Source: Rhizobium leucaenae USDA 9039
Lineage (GTDB): Bacteria > Pseudomonadota > Alphaproteobacteria > Rhizobiales > Rhizobiaceae
Direction of reading: 5' to 3'
Length of the DNA: 64,000 nucleotides
Assembly: GCF_000426285.1 (NCBI RefSeq)
Contig: NZ_AUFB01000001.1
Location: 434,001-498,000, forward strand
In this document: in pieces, positions 50,528-59,598 of the stretch
How positions within the stretch are numbered: the stretch's first letter is position 1
Layout of the letters: every line of letters starts with the position of its first letter
Notes under the pieces: generated by a model
What the model was told of the DNA's origin: nothing
Database searches by the model: none
Seen by the model: only the letters and a program-made list of their open reading frames with translations
Made by a program: the position numbers and the translations under genes

Positions 50528-51580
50528 ATGGCTAATCGCGACATCATCGTCATCGGCGGATCGGCCGGATCGTCCGATCCTCTGAGAACCATACTAGCCG
50601 CCCTGCCCCGCAATCTCGAGGCGGCGGTGCTCATCATTGTCCACATTCCCGCAAACAGCGCTGGAATATTCAGGCTGGTAGCTTCCGCTTCCACCAATTT
50701 ACCCGTGAAAAATGCTGAGGATGGCGATGCCATCCTTCCAGGCCAAGTCTATCTTGCTCCCCCCAATCACCATCTGCTGGTGATAAAGGATAGGCTGGCC
50801 CTGGGGAACGGGCCGCGCGAAAATCTCGCTCGCCCCTCGATCGACTCGCTCTTCCGCTCGGCCGCTCTTTCTTATGGCCCGAGAACCGTCGGTGTCATTC
50901 TGAGTGGCAACATGAACGATGGCGCATCCGGCCTGGCGACGATAAAACAAGCCGGCGGCATCGCTCTCGTTCAAGCCCCGCAGGATGCGATGACGCCTGA
51001 AATGCCGATGTCGGCATTGGACGCCACCCCCGTCGATCTCAGCGCGGCATCCGCGGAATTGGCTGAGGCGATCATTCGTTTCGCGTCCGAGCCGGCGGGA
51101 CAAGGACAGCCATTGCCGGCAAGCGTCAGGATCGAAGTGGAGATCGCGGCAGGCGGCTGGTCGGACACCTCCAAAATCAAGGAACTAGCCGATCCTTCCC
51201 CCTTGACATGTCCGGACTGCGGCGGTGTTCTATCCGAGGTGCATTCAAAACCCCTGCGGTTTCGCTGCCAGATCGGACATGCCTATAGCGCCAAGGCATT
51301 GATCGCGGAACAGCGCAAGTCCGTCGAGACAGCGATGCGAGTCGCACTGCGAATCGTCGAGGAACGCGCGGCTTTGGTCAGCCGCATGGCAAAGGACGCG
51401 ACGAAGGCCAATCGCTTGGGCATGGCGGAAATGCATGAAGAGCGGGCGAGAGAATACCGGAAGCACGTAGATGTCTTGCGCACGGCGATTCTTCAGGGCA
51501 TGGAAGATAAGGATCCTCACGAAAGCGGGTCGGAGGTCATCGACCTGGAGATGCGAGCGGGAACGAAGCCGAAGTCGTAA
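50528..51580 (+). CDS. CheB-type methylesterase with C-terminal zinc-ribbon-like tail
   Basis: 350 residues. The methylesterase domain (about 1-190) has its catalytic triad in place: Ser in IGGSAGSSD, His in IIVHIPA and Asp in SGNMNDGASG. The receiver domain of chemotaxis CheB is absent. After residue 225 there is a CPDCGG motif with one further Cys (RFRCQIGH), then a long helix. Such YfkK-like CheB proteins accompany CheB-CheR-kinase fusions, as here, rather than chemotaxis arrays. Confidence 0.88.
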   Translation: MANRDIIVIGGSAGSSDPLRTILAALPRNLEAAVLIIVHIPANSAGIFRLVASASTNLPVKNAEDGDAILPGQVYLAPPNHHLLVIKDRLALGNGPRENLARPSIDSLFRSAALSYGPRTVGVILSGNMNDGASGLATIKQAGGIALVQAPQDAMTPEMPMSALDATPVDLSAASAELAEAIIRFASEPAGQGQPLPASVRIEVEIAAGGWSDTSKIKELADPSPLTCPDCGGVLSEVHSKPLRFRCQIGHAYSAKALIAEQRKSVETAMRVALRIVEERAALVSRMAKDATKANRLGMAEMHEERAREYRKHVDVLRTAILQGMEDKDPHESGSEVIDLEMRAGTKPKS

Positions 51581-51619
51581 TGGGCCGTCTCGGCGGCTCG
51601 ATAGCATGGAACGCCAGAC

Positions 51620-54600
51620 GTGACAAAGAAATCTCGGGTAAAGAAAAGCGACGAGCTTTTGGCGAATACCGGAGTTGAGACCAACGAGGGTGCGGCCTTG
51701 CGGTCGCCGATCATAGTGGGGATCGGAGCGTCCGCGACGGAGACCGGCAGTCTCGAAGTCTTGTTCGAGCATATGCACTCTTCTCCGGGCGCCGCATTTG
51801 TCATCGTAATGCAATATCGTGACGCCTTCGATCAGGAGGCATTCCAGGCTCGTCTGGCGGCGGTGAGCGGGCGTACCGTAAAGTTGGCTTCGAACGACGA
51901 AGCGATAGAATCCGAGCGCATCTATATCGTTCCAGCCGGCGTGACCGTCGCCTTGAAAAATGATCGCCTGCAGATACATCATGCCTCCGACACATCCGGT
52001 GAACGCGGGACCATGGACAGCTTCCTGGTTTCGCTGGCCGAGCAGGAGCAAAAGCGGGCCATCGGGCTTGTCATGAGCGGCTGCGGGACGGACGGAACCC
52101 TCGGTATTATTGCCGTCAAGGAACAGGGCGGATTGGCGCTTGCTGAAAGCGGCCAGGAATCCGTCGACATTTCCCACCCGTCCTCACAGCCTAAGAGTGC
52201 GGCTGCGGTGGCGGATCTGATTTTGCCCGCCGAGGAGTTGGCGACCCGAATCAAGGCTCAGATCCGCAGCCTTCAGCGCCAGACGCTTGCGCAGGATTTC
52301 GACGAACTGGTCATGCAAGCCGGCCCACAGTTGACCCGGATCGCCGCCGTTCTTCGCAACCGGACAGGTCACGATTTTCACGGGTACAAGCCCAATACGT
52401 TCTTGAGGCGCGTGCAGCGCCGCATCCAGGTAACACAGACCGACACGATCGAAAATTACCTCGAATTTCTGCGTACGGACGCCGACGAGGCGAACAGCCT
52501 GTTCAACGACCTGCTGATCGGCGTCACGCATTTCTTCCGGGATACGAAAGAGTTCGAGTATCTCGAACGAGAGGTCATTCCCAAACTCTTCGAAGGCAAG
52601 GGAGCGGGCGATCACATCCGCGTATGGGTGCTTGGCTGCGCCACGGGCGAAGAAGCCTATTCGATTGCCATTCTATTGCGTGAGCAGATGGCACGGCTCG
52701 ACATCGTGCCGCATATCCAGATATTCGCGACCGATATCGACAATCGCGCGCTGGCACAGGCGCGTGTCGGACGGTACGCCGCCTCCGCCATCAAGGATGT
52801 TACTCCTGAGCGGCTGGCGCGCTGGTTCGTCAAAGAGGGCGAAACCTATTCCGTGGTCAAGGAACTGCGGGAAATGTGCTTGTTTTCACAGCACAATCTC
52901 ATCAAGGATGCGCCCTTCTCAAGGCTCGATATGGTTTCGTGCCGCAACCTTCTGATCTATCTGGGCGCCGAACTTCAGAACAGGGTCATTCCGCTCTTCC
53001 ATTTCGCCCTGCGGCCAGGCGGTTATCTGTTTCTTGGAAATTCCGAGAATGTCAGCCGCCATGGGAAGCTTTTTACGCCGGTAGATCGCCGCTTCCGGAT
53101 TTTCCGCCAGATCGAAACCATGACGCGTCTGCTGCCGGATTTTCCGTTGTCGGCGGCCACCGAGCGCAACGCGCCGTCCATGCCCTCCGGAATGCGCCCC
53201 GCCGTCAACAACGTGTCCGTACTCACGAAGCAGACCGAGCGGATCATGGAGCGTTATGCGCCGGCTTACATGATCGTCGATGAAAACCATGACGTGCTGC
53301 ATTTTTCGGGTCGCACCGGCAAGTTCATCGATCCGCCTTCGGGCCACGCTAGCCTCAATGTCTTCAACCTGATCCATCGTGACCTGCGCATAGATCTGCG
53401 CGCGGCGCTTCACAAGGCAGAAACCGACAAGGCGACCGTCAAGGTCGGCGGCTTGAAGGTGGGCCAGAACGGCAGTGCCTTGCTGGTGACCATGTCGATC
53501 GAACCGATCGACCCCGCGCCGGGACAGCCGCCGCGTTTCATGGTGATCCTCCAGGATGGCCAGGTGGTCGGCGAGGATGAAGCCGGCAGCCTCATTCCAT
53601 CTGCCGGTCAGGAAGAACATGTCCGGCGCCTGGAGGACGAGCTTCGCCAGGCGCGCGACCGGCTGCAGGCGACGGTCGAAGAGCTGGAAAGCACCAACGA
53701 AGAACTGAAGGCTTCGAACGAGGAATACCAATCCGTCAACGAAGAGCTGCAATCTTCGAACGAGGAACTGGAGACCTCCAAGGAGGAACTCCAATCGCTC
53801 AACGAAGAGCTTCAGACGGTCAATGGCGAACTGGCTCATCGCGTGGAAGAACTGGCACGCGCGAATTCCGACCTCAGAAACCTGCTCGACAGCACGCAGA
53901 TTGCCGCGGTCTTTCTGGACAATGACCTGCGCATCAAAAGCTTCACGCCCGCGATCACGGACATATTCCATCTGATCGATACCGATCTCGGCAGACCAAT
54001 CCATCACATCGCCGCCAGAATTGCCTATGACGATCTCGAGCAGGATGCGCGTCGCGTTATCCGGACGCTGAGCAGCATGGAACGGGAGACGAAAAACCCG
54101 CAGACCGGCTCGCAATATCTCATCCGCGTGCTGCCCTATCGCAGCGTCGACAATGTCATTGAGGGTGCCGTCCTGACCTTCATGGACGTGACCGCCCTCG
54201 TCAGAGCCGAGGAGCGGCTGCGCGATCGCGAAGCGCTTCTGCGTTCCGTCGTCGAAGGCATTCCGCAGCTTGTCTGGCGGGCGGCGGCGGAGGGCAATTG
54301 GACCTGGAGCAGTCCGCAATGGACGGCTTACACCGGTCAGACCGAGATTGCATCGCTCGGCAGAGGCTGGCTTGAACCCATACATCCCGATGATCGCAGG
54401 AAGGTCGTGGAAGCCTGGAAGGAAGCCGAAAATACTGGACTGCTCGAATTGGAGCATCGGCTGTTCAATGCCGAAACCAATGCATACAGGACCGTGCATC
54501 TTCGGGCCCGCCCGGTGAGGAACGATGCCGGCAAAGTGCTCGAATGGTTCGGAACGGCGACCGATGTGCACGAAATGCAGCTTCTTCAAGAGCATCAGCA

Positions 54601-55213
54601 GATTTTGCTGCACGAGCTCCAGCACCGCGTGCGCAATACGCTTGCGATCGTCCGTTCGATTGCCGCCCATACCGCTGAGATCAGCGAGACGGTGGCAGAT
54701 TACGCCCATCATCTGGAAGGCCGCATCAATGCAATGGCGAGAACGCAGACCTTGTTGACCAGCGCGCCGGACGCCGCCATGGACCTCAAAGGGCTGATCG
54801 AAAGCGAAATATCCGCGCAGACCGGTATGGATGAAAATCCGGTCACAATTACAGGCCCGAATGCGGCCCTGTTCGGGAAAGTCGCGGAGAACATGAGTCT
54901 CGCGATCCATGAACTGACAAGCAATGCCGTGAAATACGGCGCATTGTCGCGAGACGGTGGAAAGTTGAACATATCTTTCCATAATCACGGCAATGGCAAG
55001 GAGCGTTATTTGAAGCTGGTCTGGCAAGAGACGGGGCTGACAGGATTGCCGGAGAGGCCGGCCCGGCGCGGATTTGGGTCCGAACTGATCGAGAATGTCG
55101 TACCCTATCAGTTCGGCGGCAGCGGGCGGCTTGAATTCACGCCGGAAGGATTGATCTGCACCATCGAACTGCCTCTTTCCGAGAAAATCAAACTGCATGA
55201 GGCGAGCCATTGA
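51620..55213 (+). CDS. CheB-CheR-PAS-HWE histidine kinase fusion
   Basis: 1197 residues. CheB-like domain (about 28-200): Ser in GIGASATETG and Asp in SGCGTDGTLG remain, but the His position reads MQYRD, so esterase activity is doubtful. CheR methyltransferase (about 215-490) with VWVLGCATGEEAYSIA. A PAS-like region follows, then a coiled coil of SNEELETSKEELQSLNEE repeats (about 670-750), and two more PAS domains. The kinase is of HWE type: LQHRVRNTLAIVRS, AIHELTSNAVKYGAL, LVWQETG, RRGFGSELIE. No membrane helix. A GTG start at 51620 is used. Confidence 0.92.
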   Translation: MTKKSRVKKSDELLANTGVETNEGAALRSPIIVGIGASATETGSLEVLFEHMHSSPGAAFVIVMQYRDAFDQEAFQARLAAVSGRTVKLASNDEAIESERIYIVPAGVTVALKNDRLQIHHASDTSGERGTMDSFLVSLAEQEQKRAIGLVMSGCGTDGTLGIIAVKEQGGLALAESGQESVDISHPSSQPKSAAAVADLILPAEELATRIKAQIRSLQRQTLAQDFDELVMQAGPQLTRIAAVLRNRTGHDFHGYKPNTFLRRVQRRIQVTQTDTIENYLEFLRTDADEANSLFNDLLIGVTHFFRDTKEFEYLEREVIPKLFEGKGAGDHIRVWVLGCATGEEAYSIAILLREQMARLDIVPHIQIFATDIDNRALAQARVGRYAASAIKDVTPERLARWFVKEGETYSVVKELREMCLFSQHNLIKDAPFSRLDMVSCRNLLIYLGAELQNRVIPLFHFALRPGGYLFLGNSENVSRHGKLFTPVDRRFRIFRQIETMTRLLPDFPLSAATERNAPSMPSGMRPAVNNVSVLTKQTERIMERYAPAYMIVDENHDVLHFSGRTGKFIDPPSGHASLNVFNLIHRDLRIDLRAALHKAETDKATVKVGGLKVGQNGSALLVTMSIEPIDPAPGQPPRFMVILQDGQVVGEDEAGSLIPSAGQEEHVRRLEDELRQARDRLQATVEELESTNEELKASNEEYQSVNEELQSSNEELETSKEELQSLNEELQTVNGELAHRVEELARANSDLRNLLDSTQIAAVFLDNDLRIKSFTPAITDIFHLIDTDLGRPIHHIAARIAYDDLEQDARRVIRTLSSMERETKNPQTGSQYLIRVLPYRSVDNVIEGAVLTFMDVTALVRAEERLRDREALLRSVVEGIPQLVWRAAAEGNWTWSSPQWTAYTGQTEIASLGRGWLEPIHPDDRRKVVEAWKEAENTGLLELEHRLFNAETNAYRTVHLRARPVRNDAGKVLEWFGTATDVHEMQLLQEHQQILLHELQHRVRNTLAIVRSIAAHTAEISETVADYAHHLEGRINAMARTQTLLTSAPDAAMDLKGLIESEISAQTGMDENPVTITGPNAALFGKVAENMSLAIHELTSNAVKYGALSRDGGKLNISFHNHGNGKERYLKLVWQETGLTGLPERPARRGFGSELIENVVPYQFGGSGRLEFTPEGLICTIELPLSEKIKLHEASH

Positions 55214-55288
55214 AATGTAAACCCGCGGCTGACACCATGTCTGAGGACCTTTGCGCCCCCGCAATTCAAAAACGATCGGTCTGACGAG

Positions 55289-55672
55289 ATGAGCCAGAGC
55301 TACAGCCAGTTCTTTTCCGGCCGACGGGTTTTGATCGTGGAAGACGAGTATCTACTCGCAAACGAGGCGCGCCGGCAATTGCTGAAGCTCGGGGCTATAG
55401 TCGTCGGGCCAACCGCAAGGGTCGACCAGGCTCTCGAATTGATCCAGGATGAAGGTGTCGATGCGGCGATCCTCGATGTACACCTCGACGGCGAAATGGT
55501 GTTTCCCGTCGCCGAAAGGCTGGATGAACTGAACATCCCTTATGTCTTTGCCACCGGTTATGATCCGTCGATCATCCCTGCGCATTTCACCGGCTTTGTT
55601 CTTTGCGAAAAGCCGATCGAGATCGAGCATATTGCGCGAGCCCTGTTTGGCCCACGGCCGCAGGATTCTTGA
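55289..55672 (+). CDS. Single-domain response regulator (receiver only)
   Basis: 127 residues, complete receiver fold. Acidic pair in IVEDEYLLANE, phosphoacceptor Asp in AAILDVHLDGEMV, Thr in FATGYD and Lys in LCEKPIEIE. It has no output domain and is encoded right after the HWE kinase, its probable partner. HWE kinases frequently signal through such lone receivers. Confidence 0.9.
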   Translation: MSQSYSQFFSGRRVLIVEDEYLLANEARRQLLKLGAIVVGPTARVDQALELIQDEGVDAAILDVHLDGEMVFPVAERLDELNIPYVFATGYDPSIIPAHFTGFVLCEKPIEIEHIARALFGPRPQDS

Positions 55673-55687
55673 TCAACGTTTCGCGCG

Positions 55688-56083
55688 TTACGCATGCCCG
55701 CGCTTGACGCAGTGGTCATGCGCCAAAGTGGAGATTTCCGTCGTAACGCGCTCGATATCGAGAGGCTTCGAATAGACCTCGATGTCGCTGAACCGTTCGC
55801 CGAAAACGGATTTTTCATATCCGGTGGTAAATACGAACGGTATTCCCCGCTCTGACAGCGCCTCGGCCACGGGAAAGACCATCTCCCCTTTGATACTGAC
55901 ATCGAGAATGGCGCAATCGATCTCATCCGTCTCAGCGATAAGAGATAAGGCTTGAGCGATCGTAGGCGCTGGCCCGAGGACAATAAGGTCGCGATCGCCG
56001 AGTGAATCGGCCAAATCGAAGGCGAGCAGATACTCATCTTCCACTACCAAAACCACTGGCTGCTCCGAGTGCTCTTTACTCAT
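55688..56083 (-). CDS. Single-domain response regulator (receiver only)
   Basis: 131 residues, paralog of the receiver just described: VVEDEYLLAFDL, CAILDVSIKGEMVFPVAEAL, FTTGYE, YSKPLDIE. The two genes are convergent with 15 bases between. It may share the same kinase or form a phosphate sink. It lies 14 bases downstream of the small gene at 56098 on the same strand. Confidence 0.88.
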   Translation of the reverse strand: MSKEHSEQPVVLVVEDEYLLAFDLADSLGDRDLIVLGPAPTIAQALSLIAETDEIDCAILDVSIKGEMVFPVAEALSERGIPFVFTTGYEKSVFGERFSDIEVYSKPLDIERVTTEISTLAHDHCVKRGHA

Positions 56084-56097
56084 GATATCCGGACGTC

Positions 56098-56364
56098 CTA
56101 GATCGGTTTGCCGACGGCCTTGAACCGTGCCTGACGCGCTAACTTTTTGAGGTGCCGTTCCTCGTCGATTTCAACTTCGATGATATGCAGATGACCTCTC
56201 ATCAGATCCAGGGTGATGTTGAAGGTATCCAGCAATTCCACAGCCTGTTCGCTGGGATGACCGCCCGCCTGCAACCTGCCGATCAGCGCTTCTTGCCTCA
56301 GAACACGTTTTTCACCATCACGCACATGGCCGACTGCCATTGCAAGTTCCTCGCGTCTGCGCAT
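56098..56364 (-). CDS. Small coiled-coil protein, paralog of 17661-17885
   Basis: 88 residues, helical and charged. HVRDGEKRVLRQEALIGRLQ then GGHPSEQAVELLDTF aligns by eye with the protein at 17661-17885. Function unknown. It lies in one direction with the receiver downstream and the sigma-like gene upstream, so it may be cotranscribed. Confidence 0.65.
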   Translation of the reverse strand: MRRREELAMAVGHVRDGEKRVLRQEALIGRLQAGGHPSEQAVELLDTFNITLDLMRGHLHIIEVEIDEERHLKKLARQARFKAVGKPI

Positions 56365-56544
56365 GGTGGCCTCCTGAAGGAGATTTCCTGCGCATCATGA
56401 ACTCAGTTATGGCTCAAATCCAGCCGCTTCCATTGCATGAACGAGCAGATAAGCAATTTCCTTGTCTCCTGGCGCAGATTACTTGCTCCTCTAGAGCTCG
56501 TGCGATCTCCTTTACCGGAGATTGCCTTTATTCCTCCTGGATCT

Positions 56545-56799
56545 TTACTTCGAAATCTCGAATTTTCGACGAAAACTGTCGTACATCGTTGCAAACATCC
56601 ACCACTCCAGTGAAGTGCCCTCAGGGAACTGAGCCAGGCTTGCGAGCGTTGTCGCGACTGTCTCCTGCACGAGATCCTCTGCATCGGTCGGATTTCTGCA
56701 GATCGCTTCCGCCAATGCTCGCAACGTCGGCATAAGCTCCTCGATTTCAGCCCGCAATCGATGGTGTCGGGAAATATCCGTCACGATATTCTCTTTCAC
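56545..56799 (-). CDS. Sigma-region-2-only protein, truncated ECF15-like sigma factor
   Basis: 84 residues corresponding to region 2 of an EcfG-like sigma factor: RLRAEIEELMPTLRALAEAI, PTDAEDLVQETVATTLASLA, then SLEWWMFATMYDSFRRKF and a stop. It aligns along its whole length with the first half of the sigma factor at 47703-48206, but there is no region 4. It could be a gene remnant or a stand-alone regulator that competes for core polymerase. A GGAAC-N17-CGTT promoter lies 64 bases upstream, which argues for expression. Confidence 0.75.
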   Translation of the reverse strand: MKENIVTDISRHHRLRAEIEELMPTLRALAEAICRNPTDAEDLVQETVATTLASLAQFPEGTSLEWWMFATMYDSFRRKFEISK

Positions 56800-56862
56800 T
56801 AACTCATACGATTGTTCCGTCTATCTTCGTCGGAAGGCATTCACGCCGTCCGACAATTTTTT

Positions 56863-56888
56863 AACGGGTATGATCCTCGGCTTGTTCC
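56863..56888 (-). promoter_or_regulatory. Candidate sigma-EcfG promoter, N17 spacing
   Basis: GGAAC-N17-CGTT on the minus strand, both boxes perfect; the -10 part is 64 bases before the sigma-region-2 gene. Confidence 0.6.
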
Positions 56889-57085
56889 TACCTCCCCTCA
56901 GAAATCTGAAGATCCAGCGTCTTCTTAGATTTGGACCCATACTCTGCCGAGCTTCTTCAGAGGCCATAGAGTTTAAGTCCGCAATTCACCGAGATGCTCG
57001 GGCGTCACGGCTTGGAACTTACCTGCCCCCTATTTGATTATATTGGCGATATCGAGCTTGGGCGGCATTCCGTGAGGAGTCTGTT

Positions 57086-57469
57086 GTGAAAGTTTTTGTC
57101 GTCGCCCTACTGCTCATGAGCATGGCCTCCTGCTCGGACGGACAGCAGCAGACCAAACGCCAAATTCAGGCGGTGCTCTCCTGGAGCGCAACAGCAGATA
57201 TGGCCTTGGAGGCACGGGCCAAAATGCTCGTAACGGACAGCTTTACCGCACTCACCATGGAGCGATGCGGAAAGGAGATCGCCGGTCTGTCGAAGGAACT
57301 TCCGACCTCTTCCCAGAATCTAATGGACGTGGCAGGCCGTCTCACCACGATCATCGGTGCCGCGCATGACGATATCGTCAGTGGCCGAACGGGTACGGTT
57401 TCGCAGCATCTGCAGGATTTACGGGGGCTCGAAGCCGAGTTGAAAGCCAGCTCCGGAGCGGCACAATGA
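57086..57469 (+). CDS. Small lipoprotein-like protein
   Basis: 127 residues. The N-terminus MKVFVVALLLMSMASCSD is a signal sequence ending in a lipobox-like MASC. The mature part is helical with no recognised domain. GTG start behind GAGGAG. Its stop overlaps the ATG of the NRAMP-related transporter by four bases, so it is probably a dedicated periplasmic partner of that transporter. Confidence 0.7.
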   Translation: MKVFVVALLLMSMASCSDGQQQTKRQIQAVLSWSATADMALEARAKMLVTDSFTALTMERCGKEIAGLSKELPTSSQNLMDVAGRLTTIIGAAHDDIVSGRTGTVSQHLQDLRGLEAELKASSGAAQ

Positions 57470-58683
57470 AAAAATTGCTGCAGATATCGCTTGGCGTCGT
57501 CACGAGCATCGGCGGCTTTCTTGAAACGGGGAATATCGCAACAGCGAGCCAGGCCGGGGCAGCCTATCAATTCACTCCTCTCTGGGCCATCGTGCTCGGC
57601 ACGGTCTGCGTGATTTTTCTGGTTGAAATGTCGGGGCGCTTCGCAATCGCGAGCCATTACACAATCGCCGACGGAATTCGAGCCAGGTTCGGCGCCAACA
57701 TTTTTCTTCTGACGCTAGCGATCGCATTCGTCGTCAATCTTCTCGTTCTGGCGGCCGAGATCGGGGGCGTATCGCTTGCGCTGCAGTTCCTGACCGGGGT
57801 GAAATTTCAATGGTGGGCATTGCCCGTGACGTGTGCTGTCTGGCTCTTGCTCTGGCGAGGAACGTTCGGCCTGATCGAGAACGGCATCTCGTCTTTGGGG
57901 CTGATAGCTCTCTCGTTCGTCGTCGCAGTCTTCGTCATGGGTCCGCCGTGGGACCAAGTCGTGAAAGGCATGGTGCCGACAATGCCCAGCGAAGACCCAC
58001 TGCACTACAGCTTCATCGTCGTCGGAATATTGGGCGCCCTCATCTCTCCCTATCTCTTCTACTTCTATTCGTCAGGGGCCATCGAGGATAAATGGGACAA
58101 GAGCTACTTCGGCGCCAACCGCGCGATCGCAATTATTGGCATGAGTTTCGGCGCAATCATCACCGCCGCCATCATGGTGCTGGCTGCAATGATCTATCCT
58201 GCGAGGGGGATCGAAGACATCGAAGGATATGAGCAGATAGCCATGATCCTCACGCCTGCCTTCGGAAAATGGGGGTTCTATCTCTTTGCCGCTTCGCTCG
58301 GGATCACCTGCTTGGGTGCAGTCCTCGAAGTGGGTCTAGCGCAGGCCTATCTGGTTGCGCAGGGCTTCGGGTGGAATTGGTCGGAAGACGCAAAGCCGAG
58401 AGACAATCCCGCCTTCTGCCTCGTCTATACGGCTTCGCTTCTGATCGCCATGATCCCGATCGCCGTCGGCATCGATCCGCTCAAACTCACCATCTTTTCG
58501 ATGGCGATCACCGCCATCAGCCTGCCGTTCGGCGTCGTTCCTTTTCTCATCCTGATGAACGATCCAACCTATGTGGGAGAGCACAGAAACGGATGGATCG
58601 GCAATGCAGCCGTGATCTTTATCGTCGCCATGGCATTCGTACTTTCGATTGTAGCCACACCCCTGGAAATCTTCGGAGGCTGA
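57466..58683 (+). CDS. NRAMP-related metal transporter
   Basis: 405 residues, about 11 helices. The first-helix motif reads GGFLETGNIATASQ where DPGN is expected, and the MPH motif of helix 6 is replaced by ISPYLFYFYSSGA. It is thus a diverged NRAMP with unknown ion. It differs clearly from the one at 21810. Coupled to the lipoprotein upstream; two PRC-barrel genes follow. Confidence 0.85.
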   Translation: MKKLLQISLGVVTSIGGFLETGNIATASQAGAAYQFTPLWAIVLGTVCVIFLVEMSGRFAIASHYTIADGIRARFGANIFLLTLAIAFVVNLLVLAAEIGGVSLALQFLTGVKFQWWALPVTCAVWLLLWRGTFGLIENGISSLGLIALSFVVAVFVMGPPWDQVVKGMVPTMPSEDPLHYSFIVVGILGALISPYLFYFYSSGAIEDKWDKSYFGANRAIAIIGMSFGAIITAAIMVLAAMIYPARGIEDIEGYEQIAMILTPAFGKWGFYLFAASLGITCLGAVLEVGLAQAYLVAQGFGWNWSEDAKPRDNPAFCLVYTASLLIAMIPIAVGIDPLKLTIFSMAITAISLPFGVVPFLILMNDPTYVGEHRNGWIGNAAVIFIVAMAFVLSIVATPLEIFGG

Positions 58684-58684
58684 C

Positions 58685-59050
58685 ATGCATCTTGTCCATG
58701 ATGTTCTGGATAAGCAGGTCGTCGATCGCCGGCAGGCTCGTATTGGAAAAGTCGACGGGATCGTGCTCACGGCCGACAATGGCGGTCAGCTCAAGGTCGC
58801 CTTCATCGAGATGGGCAGCTTGACGCTGGCACGAAGACTTAGCCGGCGCCTCTATGCATGGATACTCCGCTTTTCCCAACGAAAGCGGGCGAGTGACCGT
58901 TGGCGCCCCTATCGGATCCCATGGTCGAAAATCACCGATGTCGGCCTCGATATCGAAGCCGATGTCGACGACAGCGAGACACCGCTCGAACAGGTGCAGG
59001 AATGGTTGAGACAACACATCCTCCGCTACATTCCGGGAGGCCTGTCGTGA
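58685..59050 (+). CDS. PRC-barrel-like protein (1 of 2)
   Basis: 121 residues. RRQARIGKVDGIVLTADNGG then LKVAFIEMGSL gives the PRC-barrel beta pattern, followed by an amphipathic basic helix and IPWSKITDVGLDIEAD. PRC-barrel domains bind RNA or proteins (RimM, photosynthetic reaction centre H) or sense membranes. Starts one base after the transporter stop and overlaps the next gene by GTGA. Confidence 0.7.
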   Translation: MHLVHDVLDKQVVDRRQARIGKVDGIVLTADNGGQLKVAFIEMGSLTLARRLSRRLYAWILRFSQRKRASDRWRPYRIPWSKITDVGLDIEADVDDSETPLEQVQEWLRQHILRYIPGGLS

Positions 59051-59361
59051 CGGAGATTCACCTCGAACTCCTGCTCGGAGCGCAGGTCTACGATATCAAC
59101 GATCGGCCCATCGGGCGCTTGGAAGAGATCAAAGCAGAACCTGCCGACGAAGATTACATGGTCGTCGAATATCACCTCGGAGCGCTTGGCTTACTCGAAC
59201 GACTATCGGCAACGACGATTGGCCACGCCATTCTGCGGCCCTTCGGCTTCAAGGACCGGCCAAGCGGTCATATCGTTCCATGGGACAAGCTCGATTTGAC
59301 GGATCTCGACCATCTGAAACTCCGCTGCAGCGCCGCGGAGCTTGACGCGAGGTCTCGATAA
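59047..59361 (+). CDS. PRC-barrel-like protein (2 of 2)
   Basis: 104 residues from a GTG that overlaps the preceding stop. LLGAQVYDINDRPIGRLEEI is a typical PRC-barrel start, and HIVPWDKLDLTDLDHLKLR ends the second strand set. The same plan as its neighbour suggests a heterodimer. Last gene of the four-gene operon. Confidence 0.7.
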   Translation: MTEIHLELLLGAQVYDINDRPIGRLEEIKAEPADEDYMVVEYHLGALGLLERLSATTIGHAILRPFGFKDRPSGHIVPWDKLDLTDLDHLKLRCSAAELDARSR

Positions 59362-59426
59362 GCATGCGCATCGCCGCCGAGCGTTCGCATACCGCAACCA
59401 ACGCAGCGGCACCGCTGGTCTCGCCG

Positions 59427-59451
59427 GGAACTTCCCGCGATCTCCTCGGTT
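59427..59451 (+). promoter_or_regulatory. Candidate sigma-EcfG promoter, HD/GGCT genes
   Basis: GGAAC-N16-GGTT, 148 bases upstream of the broken HD-domain gene; the following bases TAGGT also occur after the element at 60571. Confidence 0.45.
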
Positions 59452-59598
59452 TAGGTTCATTATTCGAGACAGGAATCGTGACGTCCAATTTTGGGGACGC
59501 CGCAGTTCCATGCGGCAGGAATGTCGAACGTCTCACCGCTGAAGACGACGTGGCTTGTCTCGCCATGACTCTAGCGGCGAATAACCGACGAGGTGCCA

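Noticed and set aside
52919..55264. 781-codon open frame on the minus strand opposite the kinase fusion
   Set aside because: Shadow of the CheR-PAS-HWE coding sequence; no motif and no ribosome site.
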